From Pseudomonadota bacterium (GTDB lineage: Bacteria > Pseudomonadota > Alphaproteobacteria > CADEGL01), in the NCBI GenBank assembly GCA_027619995.1, contig JAQCGR010000004.1, positions 1-36,821 of the forward strand: a DNA stretch of 36,821 bases, written 5' to 3'. Both the position numbers and the translations under genes were made by a program. Numbering within the stretch: position 1 is the stretch's first letter; every line of letters begins with the position of its first letter. Below the pieces are notes generated by a model, which had not been told where the DNA came from, searched no databases, and saw only the letters and a program-made list of their open reading frames with translations. Below, in pieces: positions 1 to 8,424 of this stretch.

Positions 1-878
1 GAGCCTCTGATCGAGGCCGCCGGCGCGCGCGACCTGATCCGTGACTGCGGCTCGATCGAAGTTTTGAAACCAAGGAGGCCTTCGACGGCGCGCGCTGGGG
101 AATCGAGCTGCGCCAGAAGCACGGCGCCCCGCTCGATGTAATCGGGCCCGAGCAGATCCGCCAGATCGAACCGTCCCTGGCGCCGATCTTCGCCGGCGGC
201 ATCCACCGCACCGATGCCGACCGCATCATCAACCCCCTGCGCCTGAGCCAGGCGATCGCCGAATTGATCCTGCGCGAGGGCGGCGAGATCAAGCGGGTGG
301 CGGCCAGGGCGATCCGGCGAGGGGCCGGGGCGGGCGGCACGGTCGTGACCGAGGCCGGCGAAATCAAGGCCGATCTGATCGTGGTCTCGGCTGGGGCTTG
401 GTCGAAGAAATTCGCCGCCGACGCGGGCGCGCGGGTGCCGCTGGATACCGAACGGGGTTATCACGTCCTGCTGCCGAATCCGGGCGTCGAGGTTCGCATT
501 CCCGTGAAATCGAACGAGGGCGGCTTCTACCTCACGCCGATGGAACTGGGCCTGCGCATTGCGGGCACGGACGAGTTGGCCGGGGTCGATGCGCCGCCCA
601 ACTACAAGCGGATCGATCCCATGCTGCGCCGGGCCAAGCGCATGGTGCCGGACCTGAACACCGAAGGCGGCGAGCCTTGGATGGGCCGGCGGCCGTCCCT
701 GCCCGATTCGATGCCGGTGATCTCGCCCGTGCGCGGCTCGCCCGGCATCTATCTGGCCTTCGGTCACGGCCATTACGGCCTGACCTTGGCGGCGGTGACT
801 GGGAAGGCTGTCGCCGACATGGTCGCCGGACGGCCGACGGATATGCCTATGGCGCCGTTCAGCGCCGACCGATTCTAG
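1..878 (+). pseudogene. FAD-dependent oxidoreductase, D-amino acid dehydrogenase (DadA)-like, 5' truncated by window, apparent frameshift near 62-66
   Basis: Frame 1 reads EPLIEAAGARDLIRDCGSIEV up to about nt 63; frame 3 continues as FETKEAFDGARWGIELRQKHGAPLDVIGPEQIRQIEPSLAPIFAGGIHRTDADRIINPLRLSQAIAELILREGGE... through 878. C-terminal WMGRRPSLPDSMPVISPV...GHGHYGLTLAAVTGKAVADMV is typical of DAO/DadA-like proteins. Confidence 0.8.
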
Positions 879-887
879 ACGCCGCGT

Positions 888-1781
888 CTAGCGCGAGAGG
901 CCGAGCATCCGCCGAATCTGGCCGAGTCGGTCGGGCGCGGGGACAAGGCGGGGGAAGAAGACGGCGTAGACCAGCAGGGGCACCAGCACGCCGATATAGG
1001 CGCCAACCAGCACGTCGCTCAGGAAGTGGACGTTGATCGCGACCCGGCTGGCCCCGACCAGGATGGCGACGAGAATCATCACCAGTCCGATTCGCGGCTT
1101 GAGCAGCAGCAGGATCGTCGTGACCGTCCAGATCACCTGGGTATGCCCGGAGGGCAGGCTGATCGATTTCGGCAGGAAGGCGAGCGGGGCCAGGCCGTAA
1201 ACGCCGTCGGTGAGCAGCATTGAGGGCCGGAAACGGCCCAATGTGTGCTTTAGGATGGTGACCACCGCGCCGGAGGCGAGCAGGGCCGTGAGGGCGAAGC
1301 CGCCATAGGCGGAAATTCGTCCGTACCGTTCGACCGTGGCGGGTTCCGGGCTTTGCGCGGCGAGCCAGCGGAAACCGAGCCAGAACAAGGCGCTGGCGGC
1401 GATATAGACGGTTCCGTTGCCGATTTCGGTTATCGCGTGGAAGAACGCGGCCAGATTCGGGTCGATATGTTCGGCGAGGTAGAGGCTGACCGGACGATCC
1501 ACGAACAGGATCAGGAGGGTCGCGATGAGAACGACGCCGAGTCCAATGCCGAGCATCGGGCTCGCGATCAGGGCGTCCGTTATTCGTTTCAGGCCGAAGC
1601 GCCCGGACCTCTGTTCCGTCTCGAATGCCACCGCCGCTCCGTCTCCCGCAGGTCCTGATTTGCCCGGCGATTGCCGACCCTGGTTGGCATAGCCGATAGC
1701 GCGCGGTTTTTGAAGGCACTCCTGCGCTGCCCATCGGCTCTCACGCAGCCACTTTCCGAGGGTAAAGAGCGGTTTCGCCAT
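888..1781 (-). CDS. PAP2-superfamily (phosphatidic acid phosphatase type 2) membrane phosphatase
   Basis: KHTLGRFRP (KX6RP), SLPSGHTQ (PSGH) and SRVAINVHFLSD (SRX5HX3D) motifs with multiple hydrophobic segments; internal Met at 1781 (MAKPLFTLGKW) chosen as likely start. Confidence 0.85.
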   Translation of the reverse strand: MAKPLFTLGKWLRESRWAAQECLQKPRAIGYANQGRQSPGKSGPAGDGAAVAFETEQRSGRFGLKRITDALIASPMLGIGLGVVLIATLLILFVDRPVSLYLAEHIDPNLAAFFHAITEIGNGTVYIAASALFWLGFRWLAAQSPEPATVERYGRISAYGGFALTALLASGAVVTILKHTLGRFRPSMLLTDGVYGLAPLAFLPKSISLPSGHTQVIWTVTTILLLLKPRIGLVMILVAILVGASRVAINVHFLSDVLVGAYIGVLVPLLVYAVFFPRLVPAPDRLGQIRRMLGLSR

Positions 1782-1861
1782 CCTCGATTCGAGCAATGGC
1801 TTGCCAGGGTCGTACTTCACACGGATCATGCCGACGACAACCGCATCCGATCCGAGAGCGT

Positions 1862-2989
1862 ATGATGGGCGATATGGAGAGCAAGCCGCGCCGGCTTCTT
1901 CCGGGCGACCCGGCGCCGTGGTTCATCGCACCGACGGAACACAATCCCAATTTTCATTTCCACACCGTCGGGGGCCGCTATCTGGTCCTCGCCTTTATCG
2001 GTTCGGCCGCGCGCGATCCGGGCCAGGCCGCGCTCGCCGGTCTGCTCAAACACCGTGCCCTGTTCGATGACAACCAAGTGAGCCTGTTCGTCGTCTCGGT
2101 CGATCCGGAGGACGAGGCGGCAGGCCGCTTGAAGACGATTGCGCCCGGGATTCGCTGTTTTCGCGATTTCGACCGGGCGGTCAGCCGGCTCTACGGTGCG
2201 GTCGGCGAGGACGGGGGCGACTAACGCCATTCGATCTTCGTCATCGATCCGGGCCTGCGGGTGGTGGGCGTCTTCGCCCTGGCCGAGCCGAAGGGGGTCG
2301 GCGACAGGGTCGCGGCGTTTCTCGCCGGCCTTCCGGCCCTGCCCGCGCCGGTCCCCGCCGCCTATCAGGCCCCGATCCTCATCGTGCCGAATGTCTTCGA
2401 ACCGGCTTTCTGCGACCGTCTGATCGAGTTCTACAACGCCGAAGGCGGGGTGGATTCCGGGTTCATGCGCGAACGCGATGGCCGGACCGTGGCGGTGATC
2501 GACTATGCCCACAAGCGCCGGTCCGATCATGTCCTGCAGGACCCCCAGATTTGCGAGCAGGCGCGGGCGCGGATTCACCGGCGGCTGGCGCCGGAGGTGA
2601 AGAAGGCCTTTCAATTCGAGGCCACGCGGATGGAGCGCTATATCGTCGCCTGCTACGACGCCTCGACGGGCGGCTATTTCAACGCCCATCGCGACAACAC
2701 GACCAGTGGCACGGCCCATCGCCGGTTTGCGGTGACCTTCAACCTGAACGCGGGGGAACACGAAGGGGGCGAGCTGCGATTTCCGGAATTTGGCACGCGA
2801 ACTTATGTTCCGCCGACCGGGGCTGCCCTGGTCTTCTCCTGCTCGCTGATGCACGAGGTGCTGCCGATCCGCAAGGGCCGGCGCTTCGCCTTTCTGCCTT
2901 TTCTCTACGACGATGCGGCGGCGCGCATTCGCGAGGCGAACAACGCCTATCTGAGCGAAGAGGTCGAAAAATACCGCGATAAGGCCTGA
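1862..2989 (+). pseudogene. Redoxin-like domain fused to prolyl-4-hydroxylase-type 2OG-Fe(II) oxygenase, interrupted by in-frame TAA at 2222-2224
   Basis: ORFs 1796..2224 and 2261..2989 are in the same frame; reading through TAA gives ...YGAVGEDGGD*RHSIFVIDPGLRVVGVFALAEPKG..., a continuous thioredoxin-fold strand. The C-terminal part has HRD (HxD), a distal His (LMHEVLPIRKGRR) and a downstream Arg, as in P4H-like dioxygenases. Confidence 0.75.
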
Positions 2990-3151
2990 TCGAAAAATGA
3001 ATCGGGGCGAATAGACGCCAAAGTCGTCGCAAGCCGCGAACGCCCTATGTAGTATGAGTGCACAAAGCCGGAAGGGCGCCCCGGATTGCGAAACGAGGGC
3101 AGAATCGAGATCGACTCTTCGAGCGGGCATCGCGCCCCGCCCGGCTCGGCT

Positions 3152-4273
3152 ATGCGGCTGACGGCGTCGATTCGTCGTGTGTTCCTGGCCGCCATCCTGC
3201 TTCTGGCAATTCCGTCCGCCGCATCCGTCTCCCTGTCACAGGGCGTCGCGTTTTTTAGGATCGGGGCGGGCTCGGCCGACAGCACCTATTTCGCGATCGG
3301 CGGCCTGCTCGCCAATGCGATCAGCAATCCGCCTGGATCGCGGGCCTGCGAGGACGGCGGCAGCTGCGGCGTTCCGGGGTTGATCGCGGTCGCCCAATCG
3401 ACCGACGGCGCGGTCTTCAATGTCGAGGCGATCGGCAAGGGCGATCTCGAATCGGGGCTGGCCCAGGCCGATATCGCCTATTGGGCCTTCAACGGTTTTG
3501 GGACATTCGCAGAACAGGGCCAGATCGACGAGTTGAGCGCGATCGCAAGCCTCTACCCCGAATCGATCCATATCGTCGTGCGCGCCGATTCCGACATCAC
3601 CGATATCGGCCAGCTACGGGGCCGCAAGGTTTCCCTAGGCCCGGTTCAATCGGGCTCCTTCGTCGACTCTCAGATCATCCTCGAGGCCTATGGCCTGAGC
3701 CTGGAGGATATCGATGTTGATTTGCTGATGCCCGGCACCGCTATCGACAAGCTGCGCACCGGGGAGGTTGACGCGGTTTTCCTCGTCGCAGGCTATCCGG
3801 TGCGCGCGTTGAGTGAGTTCGCCAAAGACTTCAGGTTGCGCCTGTTGCCGATCGACGGCGAAACCGCCGAGAGGCTGGTCACGGAAAATCCCTTCTTTTC
3901 CAGGGATTCCATTTCCGCCGATGTCTACAAGACGGATAAAGACGTCGAAACCCTGAATGTCCGCGCCCTTTGGATCGCCTCGGCGAAGCTCGACGACGAG
4001 CTGGTCTACGGCATCACCCGCGCGTTATGGCATACGCGAAACCGAAAGCTTTTGGACAATGCCCATCCGGACGGCTTGGGCATCCAGCTCGAAACCGCCT
4101 TGGTCGGCCTCACCATTCCGCTCCATCCGGGGGCCGAGCGCTACTATCGCGAGGCGGGGCTGCTGCGTGGCGGCGCCCAGGACGGGGCCGGGGACGAAAT
4201 GATGCCGCCACAGGATGGCGAGGCCGAAACAATGCCGCCACAAGATGGCGAGATCGTCCCGAGCGAAAACTAG
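3152..4273 (+). CDS. TAXI-family TRAP transporter solute-binding protein
   Basis: N-terminal signal-like segment (RRVFLAAILLLAIPSAASV), then FFRIGAGSADSTYFAIGGLLANAISNP... ADIAYWAFNGFGTF... LRGRKVSLGPVQSGSFVDSQIILEAYGL, characteristic of TAXI (TRAP-associated extracytoplasmic immunogenic) proteins. Confidence 0.8.
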   Translation: MRLTASIRRVFLAAILLLAIPSAASVSLSQGVAFFRIGAGSADSTYFAIGGLLANAISNPPGSRACEDGGSCGVPGLIAVAQSTDGAVFNVEAIGKGDLESGLAQADIAYWAFNGFGTFAEQGQIDELSAIASLYPESIHIVVRADSDITDIGQLRGRKVSLGPVQSGSFVDSQIILEAYGLSLEDIDVDLLMPGTAIDKLRTGEVDAVFLVAGYPVRALSEFAKDFRLRLLPIDGETAERLVTENPFFSRDSISADVYKTDKDVETLNVRALWIASAKLDDELVYGITRALWHTRNRKLLDNAHPDGLGIQLETALVGLTIPLHPGAERYYREAGLLRGGAQDGAGDEMMPPQDGEAETMPPQDGEIVPSEN

Positions 4274-4297
4274 AACCGCCGGGTCGATACAGTCGCG

Positions 4298-4951
4298 CTA
4301 GATTTCCTCGCGCGGAATGATCCAGGGTTCGTTCCGCGCTTCCGAAAGCCATTCGCCGTAGGCCGGATGGGCCGCGATCGCCGCGCAATAGGCCGCCGAA
4401 GCCTCGTCGAGATCGACCTTGTAGGTGGCAAAACGAGCCGCGATCGGGGCATACATCGCATCGGCCGCGGTGAAATTGCCGAACAGATACGGCCCCTCGC
4501 CGCCATGCGCCTCGCGGCAGCTTCGCCAGATCGCGGCGATCCGGTTGATTTCGCCCTGCACGCCGTCGCCCTTGCCCTTGCCGGGGAGAGAGGCGCGGAT
4601 GTTGAAGGGCATGGCGGTGCGCAGGGTGGCGAATCCGGAATGCATCTCCGCCGAGACCGCGCGCGCCATTGCCCGCGCGCCGCGCTCTGCCGGCCAGAGG
4701 CCCGCCTCGGGAAACAGCTCGGCCAGGTATTCGCAGATCGCGAGGGAATCCCAGACCGTGCGTTCGCCATGCTCAAGCGCGGGCACTCGGCCCGAGGGCG
4801 AGTGGCGCAGGATCGCGTCGCGTGTGCCCTTCTCGTCGAGGGGAATGACTTCCTCCTCGAATTCCGCCCCGGTCGCCTTCAGGGCCAACCAGGCCCGGAA
4901 CGACCATGACGAATAGTTCTTGTTGCCAATAATGATCTTGAAGTCGGCCAT
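4298..4951 (-). CDS. Glutathione S-transferase family protein
   Basis: MADFKIIIGNKNYSSWSFRAWLALKATGAEFEEEVIPLDEKGTRDAILRHSPSGRVPALEHGERTVWDSLAICEYLAELFPEAGLWP: GST N-terminal thioredoxin-like domain; all-helical C-terminal domain. Confidence 0.85.
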   Translation of the reverse strand: MADFKIIIGNKNYSSWSFRAWLALKATGAEFEEEVIPLDEKGTRDAILRHSPSGRVPALEHGERTVWDSLAICEYLAELFPEAGLWPAERGARAMARAVSAEMHSGFATLRTAMPFNIRASLPGKGKGDGVQGEINRIAAIWRSCREAHGGEGPYLFGNFTAADAMYAPIAARFATYKVDLDEASAAYCAAIAAHPAYGEWLSEARNEPWIIPREEI

Positions 4952-5109
4952 GCCGATCTCCGACAGCGCATCGGGACCGCCATTGGACGGGAAGCGCCTG
5001 TTCGATGCAAGAGTGGCCGTATCGATGGCCGTATCGATGGCGGGAAGGCTTTGAAACACCAGCCTTAACCGTCATGCTGTGCCGGCTCGGAACGACAGGA
5101 GAGAACGAC

Positions 5110-6531
5110 GTGCGCGATATTTTTCAGGCTCGGGCGACGGCCAAGACGGTTCCCGTCCTGCCTGTCGTCGAGGCCCAGTTGAAGACCTGGGCCGCCAAGC
5201 AGCCCGCCAAAATCCGTCGCTGGATCGAAAGCGCGGATTTCACGGCGGCGCCGCACCGTCTGTGTCCTGTTCCGGACGGGGATGGCGGGTTGGCCTGCGT
5301 GCTGCTGGGGGTCGACCCGGAAGACCCCATCAGCCGCTATTCCAGCCTGCCCGACACGCTGCCGCCGGGCAACTACCGCATCGAGAGCAAGATGTCTGCC
5401 GAGGAGGCGACGCGTGCGGCGATCGGCTTCGGCATGGGCGCCTATCGCTTTACCCGCTACCGCAAGGACGACAGGCCGGCGCGCAAGCTGGTCTGGCCGG
5501 CGGGCGCCGACCGGGCCCATGTCCAGCGCACCTTGGAGGCCACATTCCTGGCGCGCGACATGATCAATACCCCGGCCAACGACATGGGACCGGTCGCCTT
5601 GGCGGCTGAAGGCCGCAAGCTGGCGCGGCGCCACGGCGCGAAATGCACGATCCTGGTTGGTGATGCCCTGCTTAAGAAGAACTACCCGACGATTCACATG
5701 GTCGGGCGGGCGAGCGAACAGGCGCCGCGCCTGGTCGATATTGTCTGGGGCAAGCCTGGCGATCCCAAGGTCACCCTGGTCGGCAAGGGAGTTTGTTTCG
5801 ACACCGGCGGACTCGATCTGAAGAACGCCGCGGGCATGCGCCTGATGAAGAAGGATATGGGCGGTGCGGCCCATGTCCTCGGCCTCGCCCATATGATCAT
5901 GGACGCGAAGCTGCCAGTGCGTTTGCGCGTGCTGATCCCGGCGGTCGAGAACAGCGTTTCGGCCAATGCGTTTCGGCCCAGCGATATCGTGCGTACGCGC
6001 AAGGGCCTGACCGTCGAAATCGGCAATACCGATGCCGAGGGGCGGCTGGTCCTGTGCGACGCCCTAGCCGAGGCGGACAGCGAGAATCCCGGGCTGATCG
6101 TCGATTTCGCCACCCTTACCGGGGCCGCCCGGGTCGCCCTGGGCCCTGACCTGCCGGCCATGTTCACCAATGACGACCGCGCGGCGCAGGAGCTGATTCG
6201 CGCCAGTTTCGCAGAATACGACCCCCTGTGGTGGATGCCCCTCTGGCACCCCTATAGCCGGATGCTCTCGTCGCGTGTCGCGGATCTCAACAACGTCTCC
6301 GAGGGCGGCCAAGGCGGGGCAATCACCGCGGCCCTCTTTCTCAACCGCTTCGTCGGCGCGAAAACCCCATGGGTCCATATCGACGTGATGGGTTGGAACG
6401 CGGGTTCGTCTCCCGGCCGTCCTTCGGGCGGCGAAGCGATGGGCATGCGCGCGGTCTATCGGATGATCGCCGAGGGCTTCGTGAAGAAGCCGGCGGCCAA
6501 GGGCAAGGCAGGCGCGAAGAAGAAGGCCTAG
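5110..6531 (+). CDS. Leucyl aminopeptidase family protein (M17)
   Basis: Metal-binding/active site motifs VGKGVCFDTGGLDLK, MKKDMGGAAHVLGLA and NTDAEGRLVLCDAL (M17 signature). GTG start at 5110 preceded by purine-rich acaggagagaacgac. Confidence 0.92.
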   Translation: MRDIFQARATAKTVPVLPVVEAQLKTWAAKQPAKIRRWIESADFTAAPHRLCPVPDGDGGLACVLLGVDPEDPISRYSSLPDTLPPGNYRIESKMSAEEATRAAIGFGMGAYRFTRYRKDDRPARKLVWPAGADRAHVQRTLEATFLARDMINTPANDMGPVALAAEGRKLARRHGAKCTILVGDALLKKNYPTIHMVGRASEQAPRLVDIVWGKPGDPKVTLVGKGVCFDTGGLDLKNAAGMRLMKKDMGGAAHVLGLAHMIMDAKLPVRLRVLIPAVENSVSANAFRPSDIVRTRKGLTVEIGNTDAEGRLVLCDALAEADSENPGLIVDFATLTGAARVALGPDLPAMFTNDDRAAQELIRASFAEYDPLWWMPLWHPYSRMLSSRVADLNNVSEGGQGGAITAALFLNRFVGAKTPWVHIDVMGWNAGSSPGRPSGGEAMGMRAVYRMIAEGFVKKPAAKGKAGAKKKA

Positions 6532-6549
6532 CGCCGGGCCGGGCCGGGT

Positions 6550-7479
6550 TTAGTACCCGGTCTCGGGATCGACGATATTGAGCAGATCGCGGCCGTCACG
6601 GGCGCGGATGATGTTCTCGGCGACCTGGGCGGCGGCGGTGCGCGGGTTCGGATCGCCCGCGATATGCGGGGTAACCTCGACCTTGGGATGCGCCCAATAG
6701 GGGTGCCCGGCGGGCAGCGGCTCGTCATGGAAGACATCCAGGGCCGCGCCCGCGATATGGCCCGAATCGAGGGCCGCGATCAGATCCGCATCGACGACCT
6801 GCCGGCCCCGGCCGACATTGATCAGATAGCTGCCCTCGGCCATGTCCGCGAGGATCTTCGCGTCGAAGAAATTTTCAGTCTGCGGGGTCAGGGGCAGGGC
6901 GCAGACGAGGATCGCGCTTTCCGCGACGATCCGCCGCAAACCGTCTTCGGCGCATAGGGATTCGACGCCGGGAATCGATTTCGGCGAGCGGCTCCAGCCG
7001 AGCACCGGGAAACCCAGGGCGGCGATCTTGGCGGCCGCGTCGCCGCCGATCTCGCCGATGCCCAACACGCCGACGGTGCGCAGGGCGGCCTCGCAGCGGC
7101 CGTGCTTGGCCCAGCGATGCTCGCGCGCCGTGGCCTCGTAGAGCGGCATCTTCCGGTGATAGCGCAGGGTGAAATACAGGATGTATTCGCTGAGCTGGGC
7201 GATCAGGTCGCGATCGACGATGCGGCAGACCGGCACGTCGGGCAGGTCGGGATCGGCGAAGATATGATCGACCCCGGCGGCCAGGGACAGGATGACCTTA
7301 AGATTGGGGTAGCGGGCGAGATCGCCGGGCTCCGGCTTCCAGGCCAGGGCGTAGTCGATCTCCTCGACATTCCCGATATCGGGCCAGACCCGCAGTTCCA
7401 GATCCGGCACGAATTCGCGCAGGCGTTCGAGCCAAGCCTTGGGATCGTCGAAAGTGCTCTTGAACAGCAGGGTGGGCAT
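6550..7479 (-). CDS. D-2-hydroxyacid dehydrogenase, glyoxylate/hydroxypyruvate reductase A-like (copy 1 of 3)
   Basis: NAD-binding GVLGIGEIGGDAA, NVGRGRQVVDADLIAALDSG, DEPLP, TPHIAG; collinear with the two neighbouring ORFs. Confidence 0.88.
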   Translation of the reverse strand: MPTLLFKSTFDDPKAWLERLREFVPDLELRVWPDIGNVEEIDYALAWKPEPGDLARYPNLKVILSLAAGVDHIFADPDLPDVPVCRIVDRDLIAQLSEYILYFTLRYHRKMPLYEATAREHRWAKHGRCEAALRTVGVLGIGEIGGDAAAKIAALGFPVLGWSRSPKSIPGVESLCAEDGLRRIVAESAILVCALPLTPQTENFFDAKILADMAEGSYLINVGRGRQVVDADLIAALDSGHIAGAALDVFHDEPLPAGHPYWAHPKVEVTPHIAGDPNPRTAAAQVAENIIRARDGRDLLNIVDPETGY

Positions 7480-7481
7480 GG

Positions 7482-8417
7482 TCAGTAACCGAGTGCGCGG
7501 TCGACGAGGTGGAGCATGGGCTGGCCCGCCAGCGCCCGGCGAATATTGTCGACGAAGAGCGGAACGGAGGTGTGCTCGGCCGAGATGCCCGCCACATGGG
7601 GGGTCATCACCACCTTGGGATGGCGCCAGAGCGGGCTGTCCTTCGGCAGGGGCTCGGGCAGGAAGACGTCGAGGGTGGCGCCCGCCAGATGCCCCGAATC
7701 GAGAGCGGCGATCAGGTCATCCGTCACGATATGATCGCCCCGCGCGGCATTGATCACGGCCGCGCCCTCGGGCATGGCGGCAAAGGCGCGGGCATCCAAT
7801 ACGCCCTCGGTCTCGGGGGTGCGGGGCAGCAGGCAGACCAGGATATCGGTGCGTGCGAGAAAGGGCTCCAGGCCGTCTTCGCCATGGAAGGATTCAATGC
7901 CGGGCATATCCTTGGGCGTGCGGCTCCAACCGGCCACGGGAAAGCCGAAACCGGCGATCAGCTTGCCGGTCGCCTGGCCGAGATTGCCGAAGCCGAGAAT
8001 GCCGACCCGGCGCTCCCAGGTCGCCTTCTGGGTGAGGATCAGCCATTCGCCGCGCGCCTGCGCTTCTTGGAACAAGCGCACCTCGCGGTGATAGGACAGG
8101 GTGTGGCACAGGGCGTATTCCGAGATGGTCTCGGCCATATTGGGATCGGCATTGCGCGCGATCGGCACATGGGCCGGCAGATCCGGCACCTTGAGCAGAT
8201 GATCGACCCCGGCCGCACCGGACAGGATCGCCTTCAGGTTCTTGTAGCGCGGCAGCATGCCGACCGGCGGGTCCCAGAGCAGGGCCAGTTCGATATCCTC
8301 GGGATCGCCTTCCTCGTCGGGATAGAGGCGGATCTCGATATCGGGCAGGGCGCGCTGCAGGCTGTGGCGCCATTCGCCGTGGCGTTTGCTATAGGGCTTG
8401 AAGATCAGGGCGGTCAT
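7482..8417 (-). CDS. D-2-hydroxyacid dehydrogenase, glyoxylate/hydroxypyruvate reductase A-like (copy 2 of 3)
   Basis: GILGFGNLGQATG, NAARGDHIVTDDLIAALDSGHLAGATLDVF, PEPLP, TPHVAG. Confidence 0.88.
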   Translation of the reverse strand: MTALIFKPYSKRHGEWRHSLQRALPDIEIRLYPDEEGDPEDIELALLWDPPVGMLPRYKNLKAILSGAAGVDHLLKVPDLPAHVPIARNADPNMAETISEYALCHTLSYHREVRLFQEAQARGEWLILTQKATWERRVGILGFGNLGQATGKLIAGFGFPVAGWSRTPKDMPGIESFHGEDGLEPFLARTDILVCLLPRTPETEGVLDARAFAAMPEGAAVINAARGDHIVTDDLIAALDSGHLAGATLDVFLPEPLPKDSPLWRHPKVVMTPHVAGISAEHTSVPLFVDNIRRALAGQPMLHLVDRALGY

Positions 8418-8424
8418 GGGCGGC

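Noticed and set aside
1826-3130. 434-aa minus-strand ORF
   Set aside because: Antisense to the redoxin-2OG oxygenase gene, whose plus-strand reading carries clear motifs; the open frame is a codon-bias artefact.
6533-6562. ccgggtttagtacccgg palindrome between the convergent aminopeptidase and dehydrogenase
   Set aside because: Could be a terminator stem, but it overlaps a stop codon, has no T-tract on either strand and is short; not supported enough to list as a terminator.
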